Source: Dyadobacter beijingensis DSM 21582
GTDB lineage: Bacteria > Bacteroidota > Bacteroidia > Cytophagales > Spirosomataceae
NCBI RefSeq assembly: GCF_000382205.1
Contig: NZ_KB907786.1
Location: 1,302,001-1,366,000 of the forward strand
DNA length: 64,000 bases
Reading direction: 5' to 3'
The notes below the pieces were generated by a model. The model ran no database searches. It saw nothing but the letters and a program-made list of their open reading frames with translations, and was not told where the DNA came from. A program made the position numbers and the translations under genes. Positions 1-10,500 of this stretch are shown here, one piece after another (position 1 is the stretch's first letter; each line of letters opens with the position of its first letter).

Positions 1-428
1 CTCGGGCGGATGTCCCAGCCGCGGTCGTAGTTGACGATGCAGGCGCCGATAAAATTGTTCGTGGCCTTGCGCACAGCCGGGTCCCAGATAGCCAGCTTGG
101 AGATCCGTCCCTTTTCCATGGCGGTTTTGGCCGGCGTTTTCAGGATCAGTGCCGAAAACTCGTACTGGTTCACGGTCCCCGAAAGCCACACCGCCCCTTC
201 GATTTGCGGATCGTTGCTTTGGTCTTTTACCTTGGTACGGATCTGCGCCTGGCCCTTGGCCGGCAGGTCCGTTTTCTTGTTTTTCAGGTAAGCATCGATA
301 GCGCGCATGGCGTGCTCGGCCGGGTCAACGCCGTCGAACTCGCTCAGCTCGTATAATCTTTTGATTTGAAATTCAGTCAGTTGTATGTGTTTTCGATAGA
401 CTTTTTGCTTCACCATAACCCGTTCCAT
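1..428 (-). CDS. Small uncharacterised protein, 3' end outside window
   Basis: An open frame on the minus strand begins at an ATG at 428 and runs past base 1 without a stop, giving 142 codons so far. A second in-frame ATG four codons later (416) is a possible start. The N-terminal part is charged and helical (KRLYELSEFDGVDPAEH), followed by a beta-rich part with WLSGTVNQYEFSALIL, GRISKLAIWD and NYDRGWDIRP. That pattern reminds me of small DUF7678-type proteins, but this is recalled, not searched. No signal peptide is visible, so it is probably cytoplasmic. Function unknown. It is transcribed away from the SusC operon at 880 and shares a 451-base intergenic region with it. Confidence 0.7.
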   Translation of the reverse strand, partial: MERVMVKQKVYRKHIQLTEFQIKRLYELSEFDGVDPAEHAMRAIDAYLKNKKTDLPAKGQAQIRTKVKDQSNDPQIEGAVWLSGTVNQYEFSALILKTPAKTAMEKGRISKLAIWDPAVRKATNNFIGACIVNYDRGWDIRP

Positions 429-879
429 ATTGCATCTATCCAAACATACGCAGCTTCCGGGAGTGATTCAATGGCTTCCCGGCTTTTTGTGCGAGGGGGA
501 TAGAAATTTGGATTTATACCGATTCTTGATAAGGTTTTTTACCCGCAATCTTTGCCCGTTGTCTTTTCAAACCATTGCATTCGAAAGCATACGCGCCCTG
601 AAATAGTATTTGAATAATGCAATATTTACTTCGAATGCTTTTCAATTTTACCACAAAAATAAATAATCGAAATTGTGTCGATTTTACACTAACATAGGGG
701 CGTATAGAAGTTCTACTACCCATTGCAAACGTTCCCGGTATCGTGTGCAGAAATAAATACGGTCAAATGTTTGGCAGGAACGGGGCATGTAAATAGACTT
801 GATCATGGTTTCAATTGGACTTTATCAATGAAATCCGGCGATTGTCTTGAAATAGTTATATTCTAAATGACTCAATTAC
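429..879. other. Long AT-rich intergenic region before PUL 1
   Basis: No convincing gene. A 69-codon minus-strand frame at 514-723 lacks family resemblance and a leader. The region turns AT-rich between about 560 and 700. It holds a spaced inverted repeat GCATTCGAA (577-585) / TTCGAATGC (630-638) and a smaller one, AATCGA (665-670) / TCGATT (678-683), both plausible operator sites. A candidate promoter for the SusC gene lies at 770-801. Confidence 0.6.
770..801 (+). promoter_or_regulatory. Candidate Bacteroidota promoter of PUL 1
   Basis: TTTG at 770-773 and TAGACTTG at 794-801 are separated by 20 bases. This fits the Bacteroidota primary-sigma pattern (-33 TTTG, -7 TAnnTTTG) with one mismatch. 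It would start the transcript near 807 and leave a leader of about 70 bases before the ATG at 880. Pattern match only. Confidence 0.4.
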
Positions 880-3800
880 ATGAGAAAACCACTTCTACTC
901 ATCCTCACGCTGCTACTGGCCGTATTCACGGCACAGGCGCAGAACCGCGTACTGAAAGGCGTCGTGATCGATGGCGTGTCGAAGGAGCCGATGCCAGGGG
1001 TTTCGATCCTGCTTTCGGGTACGACCTCCGGAACGGCCACCGACGCGGAAGGAAAATTTGCGTTGAACGTGCCCGAGAACGGCGGCACGGTGATTATCAG
1101 CTATGTAGGGTTTATGAAGCAAACGATCGACATCACCAACCGCGGTTCGCTGACAGTGGTGCTCGAACCGGACGTAAAGGCACTGGAAGATGTGGTAGTG
1201 GTTGGTTATGGCGAGCAAAAACGCTCGCACCTCACGGGCGCGGTGGCGACCGTGAAAATGAAGGAACTCGACGAACTGCCCGTGGGCGACATTTCATCTG
1301 CACTGGCCGGCAAGCTGCCCGGCGTGAATATCAGCGGCGGTACGGCACGCCCGGGATCGCCTGCGTCTATCGTGATCCGTAACCCGACAAAAGCCTCCAA
1401 AGACGGCGGTAGTAACTCGCCGCTCTACATTATAGACGATGTGATCCGCTCCGAAGCCGATTTCCAGTTGCTGGATGCTTCCGAGATCGAAAACCTGTCG
1501 GTACTCAAAGACGGTGCGGCGGCCGTCTACGGTGCCCGTGCGGCATTGGGTGTGGTAGTGGTGCGGACCAAACGCGGAAAAGCAGGCAAGCCGACGGTCA
1601 GTTACACGACTACCGTAGGCGTGTCGGATGCTTCCTATAAATCCAAAATGCTGAACGGTGTACAGCTGGCCACCTATCTGAACGACTTCAACCGCTCGCG
1701 CGGCCTGGCGCCGACCGACCCGGAGTATTACTCGGCGGATGAATTGGAATACTTTAAAAACAACAACCATAACTGGTTCGATATGGCGTGGAAACCTTCG
1801 CTGAACACCCGGCACGCCGTGAATATCAGCGGCGGTACCGAACGGGCGACGTTTTTTGCGGGCGCTACCTATTTTTATCAGAATGGTAATGTCGATAATA
1901 TCAGCTACAAAAAATGGAATTTCCGCGCGAGCACGGATGTGAATGTGACGAAGCACATTAAGGTCGGCCTCGGCGTAAGCGGTAACCTCTCCGACAACAA
2001 GCTGTTTTACCTCAAACAGGGCGGGGAGAATGCGGAAAAGGACGTGACGAACCTGTTGAATACCCCCCAGTTTATCCCGCCCTATGTAGACGGCCTGCCG
2101 GTGCTGCTGCCGGGTGGTTCGGGGACGACGGGCTTCCATTTTTTCGAAGCACAAAAACTGAACAACTACACGCGTTCCCGCAATGTGGTGCTCAATGTGA
2201 ATGCTTACCTGGAATACAATGTGCCGTTTGTGCCGGGCCTGAAACTCCGGACCGTGTATAACAAAAACCTCGGTAACGACTGGGGCAAGCAGTTTGGTAC
2301 CTATTATAAGACCTACGGCTTCTCGATGCTGGGCGACAACAAGCACATTTACGGCGGCACGCCCAATGCGCCGACACGCCTTAACAACGGCGACCGGCTG
2401 CGCTTCAACCCCGGCTACACCGATGGTTATCAGCTGAATTTCAATCTCAGCTATGCCCGGCAGTTCGGACGGCATTCGGTGAGCGCATTGGCGCTCGTGG
2501 AACAGTCGGAGATTTATACCGAAAGCATTGCGACGATGAAGGAAGGAATTTTCGAGGGTGGTAACGATTACCTCATGTCGGCATTCGGGGCGAAGGATAT
2601 CGGGCCTAATGCCGCCAACGAGAGCGGCATCCTTTCCTATGTGGGCCGTTTGAACTACTCATTCGCCGACCGCTACCTGTTCGAGGTGTCGTTCCGCCGC
2701 GACGCCTCCACGAAGTTTGCGCCGGAATACCGCTGGGGCACATTCCCGCAGCTTTCGGCAGGGTGGGTGATGTCGGAAGAACGTTTTTTCCGGGAGAAAT
2801 TGCCTTTCATCAACAGCTTGAAACTACGGGCGTCGATCGGCTTCCTGGGCGGCGACCGCACGGCGGCGTGGCAATGGATGCAGCGCTACACGCCGCAGGC
2901 TTCCAACGGCGCGGTGTTCGGCGGCAACAGCGACCGTACCGTGGGTATCAAGCTCGAAAAGCTCCCGAATTATTACGGCCGCTGGGACGATGTAACGAAG
3001 AAGAATGTCGGTATCGACGCCTCTTTCCTGAACAACCGCCTTTCGACGACGATCGACGCCTACCACGACCACGGCTACAACCTGCTCACAACGCTCGCCT
3101 CTTCGGTACCGCTCACGATCGGCTCGGTGATGCCGGCTGAAAATTATGAGACGGTCAATTCGTTCGGTTTCGAATTCGCGACGGGTTGGAGCGACCGCAT
3201 CGGCAAGCATATCGATTACAATATCGGCGCATTCCTCGCTTGGAGCGACAACAAGAACATTCTCGTGGACGTGGCGACGACGAACCGCAACACCTGGCTC
3301 GATCCGACGGGCCGGTCGAGCGACCGCGGTGTGCAGGGGTACCGCTACCTGGGCATGTTCCGCACGCAGGAGGATGTGGACCGTTTCCTGGAAAAGAACC
3401 CCGATTACACCATTATGGGTTACGCACCGAAACCGGGCATGCTCTATTACCAGGATCTCCGCGGTCCGCGCCAGACGGACGGCTCCTACGCCGCGCCCGA
3501 TGGCAAGATCACGGAAGACGACCAGGAATTCCTGACCAAAAAACAGAACAACCATTATACTTTCGGTCTGTCGTTCGGGTTCGGTTTCAAAGGCTTCAAA
3601 CTGGATGTGGTAACGGCCGGCTCGTTCGGCGGGCAGGGTATTGTGGACGGCGACGCCCGCAAAAAGGCTGCCAAGGACGTTTCCCGCCCTGTTTTCTGGG
3701 CCGACCATTACACGCCGGAGAATACGGCTGCCAACTATCCCGATCCTTACTACGAGGAAACGTATTCGATCAATTCGGCATTCTGGTTCCGCAATGCATT

Positions 3801-4008
3801 CATGTTCAATATGCGGAGCCTGAACCTTTCGTACCAGCTGGGCCAGAATGTGGCTAAAAAACTGGGGATCAGTTCTGCCAAAATCATTGCTGTGGGTATG
3901 AACCCGATCACGTTCTTCAACCCCTACGATTACAAGGCGGCCTCGGGCGATTACAATGTGTACCCGCAGATGCGCACGTGGTCACTGGGACTAAACCTTT
4001 CACTTTAA
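880..4008 (+). CDS. SusC/RagA-family TonB-dependent outer-membrane transporter
   Basis: Outer-membrane channel of 1042 residues expected to import oligosaccharides with its SusD partner, energised by TonB. A signal peptide (MRKPLLLILTLLLAVFTAQAQ, about 20 residues) is followed by a carboxypeptidase-D-like beta-sandwich (about 23-95), the EDVVVVGYGEQ signature that opens the plug domain (about 105-235), and a long beta-barrel ending in an alternating aromatic strand (SLGLNLSL). There is no STN domain, so it is not expected to signal through FecR. The plug carries a short extra stretch after IVIRNP (KASKDGGSNSP). It heads an eight-gene operon; the SusD gene follows 15 bases later. The family call is firm and the substrate is inferred from the lyase genes downstream. 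Confidence 0.97.
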   Translation: MRKPLLLILTLLLAVFTAQAQNRVLKGVVIDGVSKEPMPGVSILLSGTTSGTATDAEGKFALNVPENGGTVIISYVGFMKQTIDITNRGSLTVVLEPDVKALEDVVVVGYGEQKRSHLTGAVATVKMKELDELPVGDISSALAGKLPGVNISGGTARPGSPASIVIRNPTKASKDGGSNSPLYIIDDVIRSEADFQLLDASEIENLSVLKDGAAAVYGARAALGVVVVRTKRGKAGKPTVSYTTTVGVSDASYKSKMLNGVQLATYLNDFNRSRGLAPTDPEYYSADELEYFKNNNHNWFDMAWKPSLNTRHAVNISGGTERATFFAGATYFYQNGNVDNISYKKWNFRASTDVNVTKHIKVGLGVSGNLSDNKLFYLKQGGENAEKDVTNLLNTPQFIPPYVDGLPVLLPGGSGTTGFHFFEAQKLNNYTRSRNVVLNVNAYLEYNVPFVPGLKLRTVYNKNLGNDWGKQFGTYYKTYGFSMLGDNKHIYGGTPNAPTRLNNGDRLRFNPGYTDGYQLNFNLSYARQFGRHSVSALALVEQSEIYTESIATMKEGIFEGGNDYLMSAFGAKDIGPNAANESGILSYVGRLNYSFADRYLFEVSFRRDASTKFAPEYRWGTFPQLSAGWVMSEERFFREKLPFINSLKLRASIGFLGGDRTAAWQWMQRYTPQASNGAVFGGNSDRTVGIKLEKLPNYYGRWDDVTKKNVGIDASFLNNRLSTTIDAYHDHGYNLLTTLASSVPLTIGSVMPAENYETVNSFGFEFATGWSDRIGKHIDYNIGAFLAWSDNKNILVDVATTNRNTWLDPTGRSSDRGVQGYRYLGMFRTQEDVDRFLEKNPDYTIMGYAPKPGMLYYQDLRGPRQTDGSYAAPDGKITEDDQEFLTKKQNNHYTFGLSFGFGFKGFKLDVVTAGSFGGQGIVDGDARKKAAKDVSRPVFWADHYTPENTAANYPDPYYEETYSINSAFWFRNAFMFNMRSLNLSYQLGQNVAKKLGISSAKIIAVGMNPITFFNPYDYKAASGDYNVYPQMRTWSLGLNLSL

Positions 4009-4023
4009 AATACCGGCTTAGTG

Positions 4024-5772
4024 ATGAAAAAACATGGGATAATAGCGGCATTGATCGGCCTTACGTTGACGAGCTGCGAAAATATATTGGACAAAACGGA
4101 TTTGTCGGCATTCAACGAGGAGCAGGTTTTCAGTGATACCCTGCTGGCCAAAGGCTATGTGGATTACGTGTACGACCAAAACCTGCCTACCTGGCCCACG
4201 GGCGATTTCCTGAAATGTACCGACGAGATCGGCGGTGAAAGCCGGTTCTTTGAAGGCACCGTGCAGGTGAATACCGTGCAGGATTTCGGGATCGGCGTGA
4301 ATGCGACGAACAATTACGGCAAACTTCGCTCGATCAACCAGTTCCTGGCCAAGCTGCCGAATGGCGGGCTGAGCGAGGACGTTCAAAAACGCCTGATGGC
4401 GCAGGTTACCTTTTTCCGGGCCTTCCGTTACTGGGATTTGGTGCAATTGTACGGCGGCGTGCCGATGGTACTTGAACCGCTGGAAGGCGTGGGCGAGGAA
4501 GCCAAGGAAGAAGCGGCCATTCCCCGCAGCAGCACGTCCGAAAGCGTTGCGTTGATCGTCAAAGACCTCGATTACAGCATTGCCAACCTGCCCGGCCGCT
4601 GGAACAATACCAACGACTGGGGCCGCATTACCAGCGGTGCCGCCGCAGGCTTCAAGGGGCGTATTCTCCTGCATTACGCAAGCCCGCAGCATAATCCCAA
4701 CGACCAGGCCGACCGCTGGCAGGCGGCTTACGACGCCAACAAAAAGGCGATGGAACTGCTCTCGGCGAACGGTTTCAAGCTGCATGGCAGTTTCAGCGAT
4801 CTCTGGTTCCAGGAGGTGAATAACCCCGAAGCTGTCTGGGTGACCTGCTATAACAACAAAGTAGGCGACCAGATCAACAAGAACATGACCTGGGACAACA
4901 ACACGCGGCCTTCCTACCTCGGTACGGCGGGTGGTTCCAACCAGCCTACCTGGGAAATCACGCAGGCTTTTCCCATGAAAAACGGGAAGCGTATTACGGA
5001 AAAAGGCTCCGGCTACGACGAAAAGCTGTTTTACAAAAACCGCGACCCGCGTTTCAACCAGACCATCGCATTCAATGGCGCTACCTGGCAGATCAACGGT
5101 AATCCGAACTACCGCCTGTGGACCTATTTCGTGAATAACAAAACCGTGGAACAAAAAGCGACGAACACCGGCTTCTACGCCCGCAAGGCCATTGAGCCCA
5201 ACCTCGCGGCAGGCGCCGTCGCCAATGCCGGTACCGACTGGATCGAAATGCGGTATGCCGAGGTAATGCTCAATTTCGCCGAAGCCGCCTGCGGTGTGAA
5301 CAAGCTCGACGAAGCCTATGCGCAATTGACCGCACTCCGCAAACGTGCGGGTATCGACGCAGGCGCCGACGGTTACTACGGCCTGAACCCGCAGATGACG
5401 CGGGCGGAAATGTTCGAAGCCATTTTGCTTGAAAGACAAATCGAGCTGGCGTTCGAAGGTAAGCGTTTTTACGACCTGCGCCGCTGGAAGAAATTCGAAA
5501 CGGTACTGAATGGCAAAAGCCGCAACGGTGTGACGATCAACCTCAAAGCAAATGCCCCGGCCGATTTCGCCACGCGCCGCGACGGTATGGATCTGGATTC
5601 GGTTTACAAAAATTACTTCGAAATAGTCCCTAAAAAGCTGGATACCAAATACCTGGTGAACTGGAAACCGGAATACTACTTCTTCGCCATTCCCCAGCAG
5701 GCATTGACGAACAACCCAAGGCTGGAACAAAACCTGGGCTGGCCATCCGGCACGTTTGATCCTTTGAAATGA
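4024..5772 (+). CDS. SusD/RagB-family surface lipoprotein
   Basis: Glycan-binding lipoprotein that caps the SusC pore encoded just upstream. The ATG at 4024 is preferred over the GTG one codon earlier. The leader MKKHGIIAALIGLTLTSC ends in a lipobox with Cys18, so the mature protein is lipid-anchored. Family landmarks include the helical TPR-like core (FFRAFRYWDLVQLYGGVPM, about residues 135-153), the C-terminal helix ERQIELAFEGKRFYDLRRW, and the final NPRLEQNLGW. The length of 582 residues is at the larger end of the usual range. The start lies 15 bases after susC, and the next gene starts 32 bases after its stop. Confidence 0.96.
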   Translation: MKKHGIIAALIGLTLTSCENILDKTDLSAFNEEQVFSDTLLAKGYVDYVYDQNLPTWPTGDFLKCTDEIGGESRFFEGTVQVNTVQDFGIGVNATNNYGKLRSINQFLAKLPNGGLSEDVQKRLMAQVTFFRAFRYWDLVQLYGGVPMVLEPLEGVGEEAKEEAAIPRSSTSESVALIVKDLDYSIANLPGRWNNTNDWGRITSGAAAGFKGRILLHYASPQHNPNDQADRWQAAYDANKKAMELLSANGFKLHGSFSDLWFQEVNNPEAVWVTCYNNKVGDQINKNMTWDNNTRPSYLGTAGGSNQPTWEITQAFPMKNGKRITEKGSGYDEKLFYKNRDPRFNQTIAFNGATWQINGNPNYRLWTYFVNNKTVEQKATNTGFYARKAIEPNLAAGAVANAGTDWIEMRYAEVMLNFAEAACGVNKLDEAYAQLTALRKRAGIDAGADGYYGLNPQMTRAEMFEAILLERQIELAFEGKRFYDLRRWKKFETVLNGKSRNGVTINLKANAPADFATRRDGMDLDSVYKNYFEIVPKKLDTKYLVNWKPEYYFFAIPQQALTNNPRLEQNLGWPSGTFDPLK

Positions 5773-5804
5773 ATATCTACTAATCCATAGACTTGAAAAT
5801 CAAA

Positions 5805-7502
5805 ATGAATCCTATCCCCAGACATTCACTCCAACTGGCACTAGCGGGCCTGCTGCTCGGCACAGCCGCCTTTGCGCAATATCCGAAAATCCCGGCGGCG
5901 GCCAAGAAAACGAGCGATTCACTGCTCGCGGAGGCGGAGCGCAAGTCGGAGATCGCGTGGCAAAAGGCGTTGCCGGTCATCGAGGCGGAAGCTAAAAAGG
6001 GCAAGCCCTACATCCCCTGGGCGGCGAGGCCGGTGGATTTGCCGCAGTCCGACATTCCGGCATTTCCGGGTGCGGAGGGCGGCGGCGCGTTCAGTTTCGG
6101 CGGTCGCGGAGGGAAAGTGTATGTGGTGAAAAGCCTGGCGGATAGCGGTCCGGGTACGCTGCGGGATGCCTGCGAGCAGGGTGGGGCACGCATTATCGTG
6201 TTCAATGTCGCGGGGATCATCCGTTTGAAAACGCCGCTCATCATCCGTGCACCTTATATTACCATTGCAGGACAGACGGCCCCGGGCGATGGCGTGTGCG
6301 TGGCGGGCGAAAGTGTGTGGATCAATACCCACGACGTCGTGATACGCCACATGCGGTTCCGTCGCGGGGAGACGTTCGTTGGCCGCCGCGACGATTCCAT
6401 CGGCGGTAACCCGATCGGCAACATCATGATCGACCACGTGTCGGCGAGCTGGGGACTGGACGAAAACATGTCGATGTACCGGCATATGTACAACGACAGT
6501 ACCGGTGTGCAGGAGCAGAAGCTGCCGACTGTCAACATTACCATTCAGAACTCGATTTTCTCCGAAACGCTAGATACCTGGAACCACTCGTTCGGCAGCA
6601 CATTGGGCGGCGAAAACTGTACGTTCATGCGCAATTTGTGGGCCAATAATGCAGGCCGTAACCCGTCTATCGGCTGGTTCGGGATATTTAATTTTGTGAA
6701 TAATGTCGTGTTCAACTGGGTACACCGTTCGATTGACGGCGGCGACTACCGGGCGATGTACAACATTGTGAACAACTATTTCAAACCGGGCCCTGAAACG
6801 CCGAAGGACTCGCCGATCGGCTACCGCATTCTGAAACCCGAAGCGGGCCGCAGCAAGCTGAAATATCAGGTTTACGGCCGCGCTTACGTGAATGGCAATA
6901 TCATGGAAGGCAACGACAAGGTGACCCAAAACAACTGGAACGGCGGCGTGCAGGTGGAAGACCGCGCCGATGCGGGCAAATACACCGACAACATCAGATG
7001 GCAGGAGCCGCTGCCGATGCCAGCATTTCCGATCATGAGCGCGAAGGAATCGTTCGATTACGTGATCGCCAATGCCGGCGCCACGCTCCCGCGCCGCGAT
7101 CCCGTGGACGCGCGCGTAACCACACAGGTACGTACAGGAAAGATCAATCCGCTGGATAATGTAAAATTGCCGGAGAAGCAGTTCGAGCACCGCCGCCTGC
7201 CGATCGATTCGTACAAAAACGGCATTATCACGGACATTTCGCAGGTAGGAGGCTACCCTGAATACAAAGGCACGCCCTATGCGGATTCGGACGACGACGG
7301 CATGCCGAACGACTGGGAGATCAAGTACGACCTCAACCCGAAAGATCCTTCCGACGCGCAGAAAGACATGAGCGGGGACGGGTATTCCAATATCGAGAAG
7401 TTCATCAACGGCATCGATCCGAAGAAGAAAATGGATTGGAAAAACCCTAAAAACAACCACGATACGCTGGCGTCGCTGAAAGGTGCGCCTGGTCAAAAAT
7501 AG
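5805..7502 (+). CDS. Secreted pectate lyase, polysaccharide lyase family 1
   Basis: Likely cleaves polygalacturonate or pectin by beta-elimination in the periplasm or at the surface. The start is taken at the ATG at 5805 (an in-frame TTG lies 12 bases upstream); a signal peptide ends near AFAQ. The right-handed beta-helix begins with FPGAEGGGAFSFGGRGG (about residue 88). The PL1 hallmark IMIDHVSASWG sits near residue 208, and AGRNPSIG near 284 carries the candidate catalytic arginine. The C-terminus (about 494-540) holds Asp-rich calcium-binding repeats (DSDDDGMPNDWE, DMSGDGYSNIEKF) of the thrombospondin-3/dockerin type. Third gene of PUL 1. This is the strongest clue that the operon targets pectin. 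Confidence 0.9.
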   Translation: MNPIPRHSLQLALAGLLLGTAAFAQYPKIPAAAKKTSDSLLAEAERKSEIAWQKALPVIEAEAKKGKPYIPWAARPVDLPQSDIPAFPGAEGGGAFSFGGRGGKVYVVKSLADSGPGTLRDACEQGGARIIVFNVAGIIRLKTPLIIRAPYITIAGQTAPGDGVCVAGESVWINTHDVVIRHMRFRRGETFVGRRDDSIGGNPIGNIMIDHVSASWGLDENMSMYRHMYNDSTGVQEQKLPTVNITIQNSIFSETLDTWNHSFGSTLGGENCTFMRNLWANNAGRNPSIGWFGIFNFVNNVVFNWVHRSIDGGDYRAMYNIVNNYFKPGPETPKDSPIGYRILKPEAGRSKLKYQVYGRAYVNGNIMEGNDKVTQNNWNGGVQVEDRADAGKYTDNIRWQEPLPMPAFPIMSAKESFDYVIANAGATLPRRDPVDARVTTQVRTGKINPLDNVKLPEKQFEHRRLPIDSYKNGIITDISQVGGYPEYKGTPYADSDDDGMPNDWEIKYDLNPKDPSDAQKDMSGDGYSNIEKFINGIDPKKKMDWKNPKNNHDTLASLKGAPGQK

Positions 7503-7539
7503 TATTGCTTTGGACAGACTGAGATACTTGGTTAAGGTG

Positions 7540-10500
7540 ATGAAATTCGATACGGTCCTGTCTCTGGCAGGATTGTATTTTCTTTTAGCACCCCTCGCAT
7601 TTGCCCAGAAGAAGCCAAAAAGGCCATCGCCCGTGGCACTCGCCGAGGATGGACGGCTGGCTTATGCGCCCGATTCGCTCGGCAACCGCATCGTCGATTT
7701 CTCGTACGCGGGCTACATGGCCGGCGCGCAGGCGATCCCGGACGCGCCCATCCGCGTAACCGTCCCCGCCCGCGGGGGCGACGCCACGGCGCGCATCCAG
7801 GCGGCGATTGATTACGTCGGCGGGCTGCCTTTGAATGCGGACGGGTTGCGGGGCGTGGTGTTGCTGGGTGCGGGTACGCATCGGGTGTTGTCAGGTATTG
7901 TCATGAAGAAGTCGGGGGTTGTTTTGCGCGGAAGCGGGGTGAATGAGACAGTGCTGCTCGGTGACGGGCGTACGCGGGAGACTGTTATCCGTATTTTTGG
8001 TGAAAATAACGTGGTATTAAAACCTAAGCTGCGCATTACGGACAGCTATGTGCCGGTGAATGCGATGCGTTTCGAGGTCGAAAATGCCGGTTCATTGAAA
8101 GTCGGCGACCGGGTTCGCATTGTGCGGCCTTCTACGGCGGAATGGATCAAAAGCCTTCAAATGGAGGAATTTGGCGGTGAAACGGGCTGGCTGGGCTGGA
8201 AACCGGGGCAGCGCGACATAGCCTGGGACCGGACGGTCACGGCCGTTTCGGGCCACGGCGTTACCATCGATGCACCCATTACGACGGCGCTGGACAGCAA
8301 GTTCGGCGGCGGCTTCGTGGTGCCTTATCAATGGGCAGGCCGCGTGAGCCATGTCGGCATTGAAAACCTGCGCATTGAATCCACTTTTGACCCGAATAAC
8401 CCGAAAGACGAAAACCATCGCTGGATGGGCGTCACGTTTGAAAATATTGAAAATACGTGGGTAAGGCAGGTGACATTCCGGCATTTGGCAGGCTCCGCCG
8501 TGGCCGTGTATGAATCGGGTTCGAAGATTACCGTGGAGGATTGCCTGTCGCTGGAACCGGTTTCGGAGCTGGCGGGCCAGCGCAGAAATACCTTTTTTAC
8601 ACAAGGCGGGCAGACGCTTTTCCAGCGGTGCTACGCCGAGCAAGGCATGCACGATTTCGCGACAGGCTTCTGTGCGCCCGGTCCGAATGCATTTGTGCAA
8701 TGCGAGTCCCGGTTACCGAACGGTTTCAGCGGGGGGATCGACAGCTGGGCTTCCGGCGTGCTCTTCGACATCGTGAATGTGGACGGCAGTGCATTGAGTT
8801 TTAAAAACCGGGGCCAGGATGGGCAGGGTGCCGGCTGGACGGCCGCTAACTCCGTTTTCTGGCAATGCGCGGCATCGCGGATCGAGAATTTCTCGCCGCC
8901 GGGCACGCAGAATTTTGCATTCGGGGCATGGGCCGCTTTTGCGGGTGATGGATTTTGGGAAAATGTGAATGAGCATATCCAGCCCCGCAGTTTATATTAT
9001 GCCCAGCTTTCCGACCGCCTCGGCAAGCAGGTTTTAGCAAAGTCTTTTTTAGTACCCAAAGAAACGGAGGCGTCCAGCAGCCCCGGCATTGAGCAGGCTG
9101 CCGCATTGGTTGCCGGATCGCACCAGGCGGCTGTTTTGCTGACGGACTGGATCGGTCAGGCAGCGCGGCGCAACCCGATCAGGATTACGGCAGATGCGGG
9201 AACAGTTGCATCCGACGGCGGGCATTCCCGCAAAAAGCCAGTCACAGGTTTGACGGCAGCTGTGAAAACCATTGATGAAATCGGCTTTACACCCGTAAAA
9301 AACACGAGCACACTACCTGCATTAACCATCCGTAACGGCCGCATCGTGCGTGGTAACGCGCTCGTTACCGGCGCTCGCCACGAGGTGCCGTGGTGGCGCG
9401 GCAGCATCCGTCCGCACGACGTGAACGCCGCGAAGCCGCACATTACCCGCTACGTACCCGGTCGGGTGGGCAAAGGTTTTACGGACGACCTCGCGGAAAT
9501 GACCGATTCGCTCCGGGCACAGCACATTACCGTCGTAGACCATAACTACGGCCTTTGGTACGACCGCCGCCGCGACGATCACGAGCGGATTCGCCGTTTT
9601 GATGGCGAGAGCTGGCCGCCGTTCTACGAGCAGCCATTTGCACGGAGCGGTAAGGACGCCGCCTGGGATGAACTCAGCAAATACGATTTGCAGCATTATA
9701 ATGAATGGTACTGGAACCGCCTGCGCGAATTCGTATCGCTCGCCGACCAAAAGGGCCTTTTGTTGTATCATCAAAACTATTTCCAGCACAATATCCTCGA
9801 AGCGGGCGCGCACTACGCGGACTTCCCCTGGCGCACGGCGAATAACATCAATGCGGTCGGGTTCCCCGAGCCGCCACCTTATGCGGGCGACAAGCGCATC
9901 TTCATCGCCGATCAGTTTTACGACATCAGTAATGCCGAACGGAAAGCATTGCACCGGGCTTACATCCGGCAGTGCCTCGATAATTTTGAGGGGCAAAGCG
10001 GTGTCATTCAGTTTATTAGTGCCGAGTACACGGGGCCGCTGCATTTCGTGCAGTTCTGGCTCGATGTGATCGGGGAATGGGAACGTGAAAAGGGTAAGAA
10101 TGCATTGGTGGCATTGAGTACGACGAAGGATGTGCAGGACGCCATTCTCGCGGAGGCGAAATATGCCGCACTGGTGGATATCATCGACATTCGCTACTGG
10201 CACCGCCGCGAAAACGGCACCGATTATGCCCCGGAAGGAGGTAAAAACCTCGCGCCACGACAGCATGCACGTATTCAGAAAGTGGGCAAGGTGTCGTTCG
10301 GTTCGGTGTATGATGCCGTTTTGGAATACACAAAGAAATTCCCGGAAAAAGCGGTGCTGTACCATGCAAACGGCACGGAGCAGTATGCCTGGGCGGTGTT
10401 GCTGGCTGGCGGCTCGGTAAGCGCGGTGCCGGCATTACCGAAAGGTTTTCTGGAAGCGGTTTCCGGCATGGAACCTTTGGGAAAAGGGCAGGCAGAAAAG

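Noticed and set aside
514..723. 69-codon minus-strand frame in the 429-879 gap
   Set aside because: AT-rich, no family resemblance, no start signal, and overlaps inverted repeats that look regulatory.
1294..2475. 393-codon minus-strand frame inside the first SusC gene
   Set aside because: Shadow of the SusC reading frame; composition rich in Arg, His and Val as expected of an antisense frame.
4018..5730. 570-codon open frame on the minus strand opposite the SusD gene
   Set aside because: It mirrors the SusD codons in a GC-rich gene, has no leader or domain pattern, and SusD is unmistakable on the plus strand.
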